Shown: piece by piece, positions 43,336 to 51,029 of the stretch | Numbering within the stretch: the first letter of the stretch is position 1 | Layout: every line of letters begins with the position of its first letter | NCBI GenBank assembly: GCA_963931525.1 | Contig: OZ007023.1 | Coordinates: forward strand, 1,922,001-1,986,000 | From: Fimenecus sp900545625 | Lineage (GTDB): Bacteria; Bacillota; Clostridia; Oscillospirales; Acutalibacteraceae | Length of the DNA stretch: 64,000 bases | Direction of reading: 5' to 3' | The notes under the pieces: generated by a model | The model's input: the letters and a program-made list of their open reading frames with translations, nothing else | Told to the model about the DNA's origin: nothing | Databases searched by the model: none | Program-made: the position numbers and the translations under genes

Positions 43336-44010
43336 TCACCCTATATCGAGGACTTCGGAAACGGCGGCGTAAATCGCCTCGGAAATTTCCGCAACAGGCA
43401 GGGGCGCGCCGTCTTTCGCGCAGGGAATGACCTGCCATCCGAGTTTTTCCGCAGCAAACAGCCCCGCCTTACGGCAGGCGCGCAGATACGCGACGTTCGC
43501 CTCGTGCACATCCTTTTTCGCTTCCTCGCCGCCATAGCGCGCGCTTAACAGCTTTTGCGAAACCTCCACGGGCATGTCCAAAAACAAAACCGCGCCGGGC
43601 TTCGGGATACCAAGCTTTTCGTATTCGTAATCGGCAAGCCAGCGAAGGTACGCTTCCCATTCGCTTTCGGGAAGCTTGACGGTCTGGTGCACGGCGTTGG
43701 AGGTCGTATAACGGTCGGCAAGAATAAGCCGACCGGCAAGATAATCCTCCCGCCAGTGGCGTACAAAGCTCGCATAGCGATCCACCGCGTAAAACGAGGA
43801 CGCCGCGTACACATTGACATCCTCCGGCTTGCTCCCGAACGCACCGTCCAAATACATGCGCACGAGTGTGCTTGAAGGGTCTTCGTAATCGGGCAGCTTG
43901 ATCTGCCGCACCGAAACGCCGTTTTCCGTAAGCCGCGCCTTCAAGGCAGCCGCTTGTGTAGACTTTCCGCTGCCGTCAAGGCCCTCAAGAACGATCAGGC
44001 GTTTTTGCAT
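43336..44010 (-). CDS. tmk: Thymidylate kinase
   Basis: Tmk phosphorylates dTMP to dTDP. The 224-residue product starts MQKRLIVLEGLDGSGKSTQAAAL, with the P-loop GLDGSGKST, followed by the DR motif in LADRYTTSNAVHQ near residue 100 and the lid-containing C-terminal half. It is longer than most bacterial forms (about 205-215). ATG at 44010 has GGAG about ten bases upstream. It is the first gene after a good promoter and heads the long minus-strand run. It is divergent from thyX, which makes its substrate dTMP. Confidence 0.94.
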   Translation of the reverse strand: MQKRLIVLEGLDGSGKSTQAAALKARLTENGVSVRQIKLPDYEDPSSTLVRMYLDGAFGSKPEDVNVYAASSFYAVDRYASFVRHWREDYLAGRLILADRYTTSNAVHQTVKLPESEWEAYLRWLADYEYEKLGIPKPGAVLFLDMPVEVSQKLLSARYGGEEAKKDVHEANVAYLRACRKAGLFAAEKLGWQVIPCAKDGAPLPVAEISEAIYAAVSEVLDIG

Positions 44011-44050
44011 TGGCTTGCGCTCCGTTTCCGTGTAATATGCATACAAGGGT

Positions 44051-44079
44051 AGTATAACAAATTTTTTCCTTTTTTACAA
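44051..44079 (-). promoter_or_regulatory. SigA-type promoter for tmk and the genes after it
   Basis: On the minus strand TTGTAA (44079-44074), 17 bases, then TATACT (44056-44051), 41 bases before the tmk start. Confidence 0.7.
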
Positions 44080-44122
44080 TCATAAAACGGAAAATCCGCG
44101 ATAAAAAACTTCAACAATTCGA

Positions 44123-44151
44123 TTGCGGCGCAGTAAAAAATATGTTAAAAT
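44123..44151 (+). promoter_or_regulatory. Putative promoter for thyX
   Basis: TTGCGG (44123-44128), 17 bases, then TAAAAT (44146-44151), 29 bases before the thyX start. The -35 box is only half consensus. Confidence 0.5.
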
Positions 44152-44180
44152 AGTCCAAAATCATTTGGAGGAGACACGAT

Positions 44181-45572
44181 ATGGCGGTTTCCGATTTGCA
44201 GGCACACGGCGTCTTTTTGATCGGGCTTTCCGACTGCGGTGAAAAGGTCACGGCAGCAGGCGGGCGCATCTCCACGCAGCCGGGCACGGCGCTCGGGATC
44301 TGGGAGAAAAGCCAGGATGCACAGAAAAACGCAAATCTCATTGACAAGGTCACGCGCTCGGGGCACAACTCCGTGGTCGAGCACACCTATTATAATTTGG
44401 TGTTCCAGAACGTTTCGGCGGTGGTCGAGCAATTTGTCATCGAATTTCGGCTTGCCTCGTTCACCGTGAAATCGCGGCGGTATGTGGATTTTTCGGACGC
44501 AGGCTTTTTTGTCCCGGAATTTTCGGATCAGGCACTTACCGAGCGTTACCGCGCGCATATGTCCTCATTTTTCGAGCTGTATGCGGAATTCACCGAGGCG
44601 GGCATACCCAAAGAGGATGCGCGCTTTTTGCTGCCCTACTGCCTGTACAGCAACTTCTTTTGCAGCGTAAACGGGCGCGAGCTGCTTAACATGCTGCGTG
44701 CGATGCTGTATGGCCGCGGCAGCAAATATCCTGAAATTCGTGCTTTAGGCGAGATGCTGCTTAGGCAGGTACGTGAACGGACGCCGGGCATTCTGCATGA
44801 ATTTGAGCAACGCAATGAAAATGCGGCGAACGATACGCCCGATCTATCATTTGTCCGTCTGCCCGAAGCCAAAGGAACTGACGCAGCGGTCGAGCTGCTG
44901 AGCTATACGCCGGACGCGGCGAAACAGGTCGCGATCAGCGCGCTGATCGAATATACCGGCTGTTCTACGGCGGCGGCAAAAACGGCGGCGGAAGACCACG
45001 AAACCGTGGAACGGGTCTTGCAGCATCTCGTCAAAACGAGCCGCCCGCGCGCACTCGAAAGCGTGAATTTCACGCTGCGTTACAACGGCGTTTCCCTTTC
45101 CGGGCTGACGCACTTCACGCGCCACCGCATGCAGTCTATCGAAGTGCCGGAGCTTACGCGCACCGACCGAAGCCGGCATATTCTTCCGCCTTCGATACAG
45201 GCGAACGCAGTGCTGCTGCAAAAGTACACCGCCGCATTTGAGAAGATGCGTGCGGAATACGAGGCGCTGCGTGAACAAGGCGTGCCGGAGACGACGCTGG
45301 TCTATTACCAATTAAGCGGCAACACGGTCGATATCGTCTCCACGATGAATGCGCGCGAGCTGCTCTTGTTTTTGCGGCTGCGCACCTGCACGCGCGCACA
45401 GTGGGAGATCCGCGCGCACGCGATCGAGGCGCTGCGGCTGCTGCGCACGGCCGCGCCCGAGATTTTCCGCTATTACGGGCCGAGCTGCTTTGTGGAGGGG
45501 CGTTGTCCAGAGGGGCGCTTCTCCTGCGGGCGCATGGATGAAATGCGGAAGCTTTTTACGGATCTTGTCTGA
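44181..45572 (+). CDS. thyX: Double-length flavin-dependent thymidylate synthase (tandem ThyX domains)
   Basis: ThyX makes dTMP from dUMP with methylene-THF, NADPH and FAD. Usual ThyX has about 220-250 residues; this one has 463 and contains two ThyX-like halves. The first half (about 1-215) keeps HNSVVEH (62-68) and the dUMP-side SRRY (98-101), but RHR is replaced by EFR (88-90). The second half (about 225-463) keeps RHR (314-316) and NAREL...AQWEIR (390-411), but its SxRY site has decayed to RSRH. The C terminus has three cysteines in SCFVEGRCPEGRFSC. GGAGGAG precedes the ATG at 44181. It is divergent from tmk. Confidence 0.88.
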   Translation: MAVSDLQAHGVFLIGLSDCGEKVTAAGGRISTQPGTALGIWEKSQDAQKNANLIDKVTRSGHNSVVEHTYYNLVFQNVSAVVEQFVIEFRLASFTVKSRRYVDFSDAGFFVPEFSDQALTERYRAHMSSFFELYAEFTEAGIPKEDARFLLPYCLYSNFFCSVNGRELLNMLRAMLYGRGSKYPEIRALGEMLLRQVRERTPGILHEFEQRNENAANDTPDLSFVRLPEAKGTDAAVELLSYTPDAAKQVAISALIEYTGCSTAAAKTAAEDHETVERVLQHLVKTSRPRALESVNFTLRYNGVSLSGLTHFTRHRMQSIEVPELTRTDRSRHILPPSIQANAVLLQKYTAAFEKMRAEYEALREQGVPETTLVYYQLSGNTVDIVSTMNARELLLFLRLRTCTRAQWEIRAHAIEALRLLRTAAPEIFRYYGPSCFVEGRCPEGRFSCGRMDEMRKLFTDLV

Positions 45573-45591
45573 AATACATAACCAATCACGA

Positions 45592-45629
45592 AAAACAGGC
45601 ACGGCGGATTTTCCACCGTGCCTGTTTTA
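45592..45629. terminator. Terminator after thyX
   Basis: AAAACAGGCACGG (45592-45604) pairs with CCGTGCCTGTTTT (45616-45628), with further inner pairs, flanked by A and T runs so that it can work in both directions. Confidence 0.85.
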
Positions 45630-45641
45630 CTGTGAAGGCGC

Positions 45642-45939
45642 ATTATACCATCTCCGCGAAGCGCGCAAGTGCGAAGCGGGTATGATACAATGTTCTCCGA
45701 CACTCTTGAAAGCTTTGCTTTCTTTAGAGTGTCGTGAGGTTATTATACCATATCGCCGAACGCGCAAGTGTGAGGCAGGTATGATACAATGTTCTCCGAC
45801 ACTCTTGAAAGCTTTGCTTTCTTTAGAGTGTCGTGAGGTTATTATACCATATCGCCGAACGCGCAAGTGTGAGGCAGGTATGATACAATGTTCTCCGACA
45901 CTCTTGAAAGCTTTGCTTTCTTTAGAGTGTCGTGAGGTT
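45642..45939. repeat. Three tandem 99-100 bp elements with two conserved hairpins each
   Basis: Units start at 45642 (100 bp), 45742 (99 bp) and 45841 (99 bp). Units two and three are identical; unit one differs only in its first hairpin. Read on the plus strand, hairpin A is closed by ATTATACC with GGTATGAT (8 pairs, one G-U) and ends in a GCAA tetraloop at 45665 and 45764. Its middle stem is CCGC/GCGG in unit one and GCC/GGC in the others, so paired bases change together. Hairpin B is GACACTCT with AGAGTGTC plus an inner GAAAGC/GCTTTC stem. They lie between the thyX terminator and the stop of the anti-sigma gene. This is the only content of the 379-base gap 45573-45951 apart from that terminator. 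Confidence 0.9.
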
Positions 45940-45951
45940 ATTATTCCCCGT

Positions 45952-46644
45952 TTACTGCGCTTGCAAAATCGCCCAATTCGGTTCGCCGTTTTTCAGAAGC
46001 GTCTGCAAAACATCGGCAAGCTCTGTTTTGACCGCTTCGCGCGCGCTGTAATCGCCCGCATTCTCCAGATAAAATGTGCTTTCACCGAGCTGAAAGGATG
46101 CATAGTAAATGGCCGTCCGCTCGCCGCGGCTGTTTTTGTCCGTCACGAACCGTCCCGCCGTGACCGCGACGCCGTCCACTGTGCTTGTCGCTTCCTCCCC
46201 GACAAGCACCGTATCGGTAAGCGGCATGTCAGAACAGGAAACGAGCAGCTTCATTTCGCCGACACTGCCCTCGATACCGACAAGGCTTCCATCCTCCGCT
46301 AAGAAAATTGCCCGCGCTTCGACCTGTAGATCGGGGAACAACTGTTGCAGCTGCGTTTGCGGCAGTGCCTGCATGGTCACATCCATATCCAGCGAGGATG
46401 CACCGATGGTTCCGCTTTTTTCAAAGCGGAGCACCGCACCGTTTTCGAGTTTCACCGTATCGCTGAAAATGCCACCGCCCTGTAAAACCGCGATACCGAG
46501 CGCGGCGACCAGCGCAAGGCTTGCCGCAGCGGAAAGCCACCGCACGGCAGGATTGCGTTTGCGTTTGACTTGATATGCAGAAGCCTCCGCAATATAGCGG
46601 TCGTCGAGTGCCGAAAGCCCTTCCGTAAACTGCTTTGCAGTCAT
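45952..46644 (-). CDS. Probable membrane anti-sigma factor
   Basis: The 230-residue protein has a cytosolic N terminus of about 35 residues (MTAKQFTEGLSALDDRYIAEA then a basic KRKRNP), one membrane helix (WLSAAASLALVAALGIAVL, about 36-54) and an external domain of about 175 residues with no motif I recognise. It overlaps the ECF sigma gene by four bases (ATGA, 46641-46644), the standard layout of a sigma factor and its membrane-bound inhibitor. By this context it probably holds the sigma factor at the membrane and releases it on an envelope signal. It lacks the zinc anti-sigma motif. The tandem repeats begin just past its stop. Confidence 0.7.
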   Translation of the reverse strand: MTAKQFTEGLSALDDRYIAEASAYQVKRKRNPAVRWLSAAASLALVAALGIAVLQGGGIFSDTVKLENGAVLRFEKSGTIGASSLDMDVTMQALPQTQLQQLFPDLQVEARAIFLAEDGSLVGIEGSVGEMKLLVSCSDMPLTDTVLVGEEATSTVDGVAVTAGRFVTDKNSRGERTAIYYASFQLGESTFYLENAGDYSAREAVKTELADVLQTLLKNGEPNWAILQAQ

Positions 46645-47198
46645 TTTAAGTCCTCCTTTTCCCGTAGATATGTTTTCAACTGTTTGCGCACACGTGCAAG
46701 ACGGACGGACACATTCTTTTCGGACAACCCGACGCGCGCGGCTATGTCCTTATACGGATCGCAGAACCAATACCGCCGCATAAAGATCACGCGGTTTTCC
46801 TTAGGGAGCTTGTCCAGAAACTCTGAAAGGAGACGCGCCGTCTCCTTGGCGTCTACCGCTTCGCTGACCGCGTCTCCCTGTGACAGACAATCCGCAAGTT
46901 CTTCAAAGGCTACGGTATGGGCGCTTCGCTTGGCTGCCGTGTTTTGCGAAAGCCGTTTGAGCGCAAGGTTGCGCACGATTTTACAAAGATAGGCAACCAA
47001 CCGCACAGGCCGTTCGGGCGGTACCGCATTCCACACGCCGAGATACGCATCGTTGACGCACTCCTCCGCGTCGCGCAGATCGTTTAAAATGTTGTAAGCA
47101 AGCTTGTGACAAATCCGACCGTATTGCATATCCATTTCACGGACAGCTTGTTCGTTGCGTGCAAAAAGCATCGCCAAAATTTTTTCATCCTCCGCCAC
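46641..47198 (-). CDS. ECF-family RNA polymerase sigma factor
   Basis: This 185-residue sigma-70 family protein has region 2 (RICHKLAYNILNDLRDAEECVNDAYLGVWN, about 27-56) and region 4 (LPKENRVIFMRRYWF and a helix-turn-helix DIAARVGLSEKNVSVRLARVRKQL, about 133-177), without regions 1 and 3, so it is of the extracytoplasmic-function type. The start is GTG at 47198 with AAGGAG seven bases upstream. It is followed by the overlapping anti-sigma gene. A perfect palindrome and an ECF-like promoter lie in its leader (47225-47272), so it may control itself. Confidence 0.9.
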   Translation of the reverse strand: MAEDEKILAMLFARNEQAVREMDMQYGRICHKLAYNILNDLRDAEECVNDAYLGVWNAVPPERPVRLVAYLCKIVRNLALKRLSQNTAAKRSAHTVAFEELADCLSQGDAVSEAVDAKETARLLSEFLDKLPKENRVIFMRRYWFCDPYKDIAARVGLSEKNVSVRLARVRKQLKTYLREKEDLK

Positions 47199-47224
47199 GC
47201 GTATTCTCCTTTCTTACAGCCTTA

Positions 47225-47272
47225 GTGACCGCGGTCACCAATATAGTACGCTTTCCGGCGCAAAAGCTACAG
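47225..47272 (-). promoter_or_regulatory. Palindrome and possible autoregulated ECF promoter before the sigma gene
   Basis: GTGACCGCGGTCAC (47225-47238) is a perfect 14-base palindrome between the likely transcription start and the GTG. Upstream on the minus strand, TGTAGC (47271-47266), 15 bases, then CGTACTA (47250-47244) resembles ECF promoters. No good SigA promoter is visible. Confidence 0.45.
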
Positions 47273-47303
47273 CCCCGCAGATTTTTTTACAGGTAAAAGG
47301 AAG

Positions 47304-47327
47304 CCCGTGCGAGGATCCCCGCACGGG
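47304..47327 (-). terminator. Hairpin after the metallophosphoesterase gene
   Basis: CCCGTGCG (47304-47311) pairs with CGCACGGG (47320-47327); on the minus strand CTTCCTTTT follows. It lies 26 bases past the stop at 47353. Confidence 0.65.
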
Positions 47328-47352
47328 TATGTTTGAATTTTAGTATAGCCGC

Positions 47353-48522
47353 TTAGGATCTACCGCCTTTTTTGGCGATCGCATACAGCACGCCGCCCAC
47401 GGCCGCAGCAGCTGCGGCAACGCCAAGCTTTTTGAGCGTCGGCATGACCGATTCCACGCTCGGCGGGGCGTAGGAATACAGCAGATACTTCGGCTTGTTG
47501 TGAATATCCTTGACTGTGAACAGGTCGCGGTACAGAAGCGTATGCGTTTTAAAGGTTTTCGGAGTCTCTTCCGAAAGGTCGATGATCCGCACGCCGCGGT
47601 TTAAGCGCGGGCCGTAAACATTAAACCCACAGCCCTGCGTATAACCGAGCAGCATACTGCCGTGCCGTGCGACAAAGCTGTTGTTGTGGTCATGCCCGAA
47701 AAACATGGCGAGCGTGTCGCCCTTTTCGGAAAAAGCCTCGAATTCGCCGCTGTTTTCGGCGGGCGCAGCGGGCGTTTCCAGCAGGAAGTCACAGTTGCCT
47801 TTTACCAGAAACCGTTCATCAATGTCATAAAACTTGCCTGCATGATCGCGAAAGCCCTGTGCGTGGGGCTTATGAGACTTAGGCACTTCTTTCAATACAT
47901 CCCACATTTCGGGCACGGGGATATGCTGAAACACAATGGAGGGCACATAATCCCCCGCCTGCTCACGCAAATGTTCACGCACGGTACGGTACCATTCGAT
48001 CTGTCCTTTGGTAACGCTCGCGCATCTGCCGTCAAGCGTCGTGGAAAGGGAATCGATCAGATAGAGATTGAACACAATGCGTTCGCCGTCCGACGAACGG
48101 ATATTGAGGTATTGATTGCAAAGCCCCTCCAGCGTTTCATCCCCCGCTACAGCCAGACAGTTTTTGTGTGCCTGATACAGTTTAAGCTGCTTTTCCTTGG
48201 AAATGCCGAACGCCTGATCATCGTGGTTGCCGAACACAAAGGTAAAGGGCACGCCGCGTTCTTCGAAAGGTGCGATCAGATTGCCGATCGCCTTTTCAAA
48301 ATTCCGTTCGCGGTCGCCCGCAAGGAAGCTGACGCCATACCCTTTAAACTGGTCGCCCGTGAACACCACAAGATCCGGGCGGGCGTGGTCGAGCGCCGCC
48401 GCCAAAAAGCGCAGCGTATCCTTGGAAGTGACCTGCGTATCCTGTGTGTCCGCGACCTGCATGATACGGAATTTTCCGTCATGGAAGCGCAGGTCTGCGG
48501 TTTTGCCTTTCGGAGCCGTCAT
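47353..48522 (-). CDS. Metallophosphoesterase with a C-terminal membrane tail
   Basis: The 389-residue protein has the calcineurin-like metal site in order: VADTQDTQ near residue 20, VVFTGDQF near 54, FGNHDDQ near 97, FQHIPVPE near 195 and FFGHDHNN near 270. The first motif reads DTQ where many relatives have DxH. The C terminus is a hydrophobic segment (GVAAAAAAVGGVLYAIAKKG), suggesting a tail anchor with the catalytic domain in the cytosol. ATG at 48522 is used since AAAGGAAG lies seven bases upstream. It follows a PAP2 phosphatase gene by 19 bases; the pair may act on lipid or nucleotide phosphates. Confidence 0.85.
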   Translation of the reverse strand: MTAPKGKTADLRFHDGKFRIMQVADTQDTQVTSKDTLRFLAAALDHARPDLVVFTGDQFKGYGVSFLAGDRERNFEKAIGNLIAPFEERGVPFTFVFGNHDDQAFGISKEKQLKLYQAHKNCLAVAGDETLEGLCNQYLNIRSSDGERIVFNLYLIDSLSTTLDGRCASVTKGQIEWYRTVREHLREQAGDYVPSIVFQHIPVPEMWDVLKEVPKSHKPHAQGFRDHAGKFYDIDERFLVKGNCDFLLETPAAPAENSGEFEAFSEKGDTLAMFFGHDHNNSFVARHGSMLLGYTQGCGFNVYGPRLNRGVRIIDLSEETPKTFKTHTLLYRDLFTVKDIHNKPKYLLYSYAPPSVESVMPTLKKLGVAAAAAAVGGVLYAIAKKGGRS

Positions 48523-48541
48523 ATCCATTCTTCCTTTCGCT

Positions 48542-49198
48542 TTATACCGCTTTTTCCTTTTTCCCGAATTTTTTATGCCGCCAAGCATCCACCTTCTGCC
48601 CGACGTGCTTATCAAAAGGCGGGTACACAAAGCGGGCGATCAGGAAGTATGCCAGCAAGGCGTAAACGACACCCATCAGCGCACCGAACAGCACGTCGGT
48701 CGGGTAATGCACCATCAGGTAGCTGCGCGAAAAGCCGATGAGCACGGCGAGGATGAGCGCGGGAATACCCGCTTTCCACTTTTTGTTGATAAGAATCGCC
48801 GCAGCCGCCGCAAAGGACGAGGAGGTGTGCCCCGAGGGGAACGAAAAGCTCGACGGCAGGCTGACAAGCAGTTCGGGCTTGCCGTTCGCATCCGTCGCAA
48901 AGCTCTGATACAGCGCCTCGAACGGCTCGAAATTAAACGGGCGCGGACGTGCAAAAATATTTTTGAGGATCCCGTCGTTTAAAATCAGCATCAAAATAAG
49001 CGCAAACGCCATAGTCACGCCCGCCTTGCGGTATTTCGGCATGAACAAAAGCAGCACGGCGATGACGATCCAGATCCAGCCGCCCTCGCCCAAAACGGTG
49101 ATAACGGGCATGACGGCATCCAGAAACGCGCACCAGACATCCTCCTGGATCCACTGAAACACGGAAAAATCAAAGTTTGAAAAAACGCTGAAGTCCAT
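48542..49198 (-). CDS. PAP2 family membrane phosphatase
   Basis: This 218-residue integral membrane protein has the three phosphatase motifs of the PAP2 family: KNIFARPRPF near residue 79, FSFPSGHTSS near 119 and SRSYLMVHYPTDVLFGA near 157. About six helices surround them. Members dephosphorylate undecaprenyl pyrophosphate or phosphatidylglycerol phosphate at the outer face of the membrane. GGGAGG precedes the ATG at 49198, and a promoter lies at 49262-49290. The metallophosphoesterase gene follows in the same unit. Confidence 0.9.
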   Translation of the reverse strand: MDFSVFSNFDFSVFQWIQEDVWCAFLDAVMPVITVLGEGGWIWIVIAVLLLFMPKYRKAGVTMAFALILMLILNDGILKNIFARPRPFNFEPFEALYQSFATDANGKPELLVSLPSSFSFPSGHTSSSFAAAAAILINKKWKAGIPALILAVLIGFSRSYLMVHYPTDVLFGALMGVVYALLAYFLIARFVYPPFDKHVGQKVDAWRHKKFGKKEKAV

Positions 49199-49261
49199 AG
49201 CAGCCTCCCTTTCTCTTCCCTGCCGGCGGCAAAAGATTTTTTCGGTAAAATATAATAAAAT

Positions 49262-49290
49262 ATTTTATCACGTTTTCCGTTATTTGGCAA
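49262..49290 (-). promoter_or_regulatory. Putative promoter for the PAP2 unit
   Basis: On the minus strand TTGCCA (49290-49285), 17 bases, then TAAAAT (49267-49262), in the AT-rich gap between the PAP2 gene and the divergent oxidoreductase gene. Confidence 0.55.
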
Positions 49291-49371
49291 GGATTTCCGC
49301 ACGGTGTGGCGGCTGAATTTATGCGGGAAATCTGCACATGCTATTTTTAAATCCCTTTTTCGGAGGGCGTT

Positions 49372-50676
49372 ATGCAGTCACTTTGGAATGAAACGGCGGA
49401 CCGCCCGCGGTTTCCTGTACAGTCGAAAAACGAACAGACCGACGTGCTTATCGTCGGCGGCGGGATCACGGGTATTTTGTGTGCATATCATTTGCAGCAG
49501 TCGGGCATAGCGTGTATGCTCGTCGAGGGCGACGCGCTCTGCTCGCGCACGACGGCGGGCACAACCGCGAAGATCACGGTACAGCACGGGCTGATTTACG
49601 CTCGAATTCGAAAGGATTACGGTGATGAAGCGGCGCGGCAATATTATGAGGCGAACCGCACGGCGCTGGAGGCATACCGAAGCCTTGCAAACAGCATAGA
49701 CTGTGATTTTGAAGAAACGGACGCCGCCGTCTTTGCGCGCACGGAACAAAACATGCCCGCCATAGAAGAAGAACTCGCTGCCTGCGACGTGCTCGGCATC
49801 CCCGCCGCGTTCACGGACAGCAGCACGCTTCCCCTGCCCGCAAAAGGCGGGATCTGCATGAAAAATCAGGCGCAGTTCCATCCGCTTAAACTCTGTTTTG
49901 CACTTGCGCGGGATCTTACGATATTCGAGCACACCTTTGTGCGCGGTTTTGACGGTACGCGCGCTTACACGAATCACGGCTTCATTGACGCAAAGCGCGT
50001 CATCATCGCCACGCACTTTCCCTTTATCGACCGCCGCGGGCTGTATTTTATGAAAATGTACCAGCACCGCTCCTATGTCTTAGCGCTTGAAAATGCACCG
50101 CGTGCGGGCGGTATGTTTTTGGAGCACGGCGGCGGCGCATTCTCCTTTCGGGACGCGCAGGGCCTTTTGCTTTTAGGCGGCGGCGGGCACAAAACGGGGG
50201 CGAAAGGCGGTGGATTTTCGGTGCTTGAAGCCTTTGCGGGAAAGCAGTTTCCGCAAAGCCGCATCCGTTACCGACAGGCGGCGCAGGACTGCATGTCGCT
50301 CGACGGCATCCCCTATATCGGGAAATACGCGCCGAAGCTCGAAAACTTTTATGTCGCCACGGGATTTAACAAATGGGGCATGACCTCCGCCATGGCAGCG
50401 GCGCAGATCCTAACGGATCTGCTCACGGGGCGCGGTAACGAAAACGCGCCGGTATTTTCGCCGCAGCGCTCCATCTTTAAGCCGCAGCTTTTGGTCAACG
50501 GGCTGTCCACCGTTGGGAACCTGCTCACCCCTCTGCCGAAGCGGTGCACGCATCTCGGCTGTGCGCTGCATTACAACCGGCAGGAACACTCGTGGGACTG
50601 CCCCTGCCACGGTTCGCGGTTTGATGCGCAGGGCAACATTTTGGAAAATCCGGCGAACCGTTCGCGGCGGGGATAA
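49372..50676 (+). CDS. FAD-dependent oxidoreductase with a C-terminal Rieske domain
   Basis: The 434-residue protein has a DadA/glycine-oxidase-like FAD domain starting with VLIVGGGITGILCAYHL (about 25-41) and a second FAD contact at FYVATGFNKWGMTSAMAAAQIL near residue 328. The last 50 residues form a compact Rieske [2Fe-2S] domain, with CTHLGC and CPCHGSRF as cluster ligands (about 386 to 414). Family members are soluble proteins with unknown electron acceptors. A GGAGGGCGTT stretch precedes the ATG. A mini ferritin-like protein and a Cu/Zn superoxide dismutase follow, which suggests a role in oxygen or peroxide handling. Confidence 0.87.
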   Translation: MQSLWNETADRPRFPVQSKNEQTDVLIVGGGITGILCAYHLQQSGIACMLVEGDALCSRTTAGTTAKITVQHGLIYARIRKDYGDEAARQYYEANRTALEAYRSLANSIDCDFEETDAAVFARTEQNMPAIEEELAACDVLGIPAAFTDSSTLPLPAKGGICMKNQAQFHPLKLCFALARDLTIFEHTFVRGFDGTRAYTNHGFIDAKRVIIATHFPFIDRRGLYFMKMYQHRSYVLALENAPRAGGMFLEHGGGAFSFRDAQGLLLLGGGGHKTGAKGGGFSVLEAFAGKQFPQSRIRYRQAAQDCMSLDGIPYIGKYAPKLENFYVATGFNKWGMTSAMAAAQILTDLLTGRGNENAPVFSPQRSIFKPQLLVNGLSTVGNLLTPLPKRCTHLGCALHYNRQEHSWDCPCHGSRFDAQGNILENPANRSRRG

Positions 50677-50717
50677 TCGCCGCGTGATCGGGCATACTGC
50701 TTTTGGGAGGGCTTACC

Positions 50718-50960
50718 ATGCAAAACGAACAGAACCGGCACAAGATCGAGACCACCGTGCGCGACAGGCTTTTGCGCGCGTGGGAAAATTCCATGGAAAT
50801 GGCGCGGGATTTTGAGGGGTATTCCGACGAATACGCCGAAAACGAAAAGTATCGGAAAGTCTTTTCCGCGCTGGCTGTGGAGGAAGCCCGCCATGCTGCG
50901 CAGCTGCGTGAACTGCTGCACGCCTATCAACGCGAGCATGCCGAGCAAAGGCCCCTTTGA
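50718..50960 (+). CDS. Small helical protein with a ferritin-like EExxH half-site
   Basis: The 80-residue protein is all helical and charged. Its second helix carries VEEARHAAQLRELLHAY (about residues 55-71), an EExRH motif like that of rubrerythrin and ferritin-like proteins, and the first helix carries ENSMEMARDFEGY with the matching acid. A full di-iron site needs two such pairs, so it would have to dimerise. GGGAGGG sits just before the ATG at 50718; the TTG 15 bases earlier is rejected. It lies between the Rieske oxidoreductase and sodC genes. The metal role is inferred only. Confidence 0.6.
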   Translation: MQNEQNRHKIETTVRDRLLRAWENSMEMARDFEGYSDEYAENEKYRKVFSALAVEEARHAAQLRELLHAYQREHAEQRPL

Positions 50961-50988
50961 ATATTTGCGGTATCTTGTGCAAAAAGCG

Positions 50989-51029
50989 CCTCCGTGTTTC
51001 ATATACTGAAACACGGAGGTGATTTTTTT
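50989..51029 (+). promoter_or_regulatory. Hairpin combining a terminator with the masked sodC ribosome binding site
   Basis: CCTCCGTGTTTCA (50989-51001) pairs perfectly with TGAAACACGGAGG (51007-51019) around TATAC and is followed by TGATTTTTTT (51020-51029). This is the form of an intrinsic terminator. The 3' arm also holds the GGAGG of sodC, and the U run leads straight into its TTG start. Transcripts reading through would have a closed ribosome binding site. Confidence 0.75.

Noticed and set aside
45642..45939. CRISPR array
   Set aside because: The copies are contiguous, about 99 bp long, and have no unique spacers; no cas gene is present.
45349..46302. Open plus-strand frame encoding 33-residue repeats across the tandem elements
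   Set aside because: The unit length of 99 bp is a multiple of three, so frames stay open on both strands by chance. The frame has no ribosome binding site, begins inside thyX and continues antisense into the anti-sigma gene. The base-pairing pattern explains the conservation better than protein coding.
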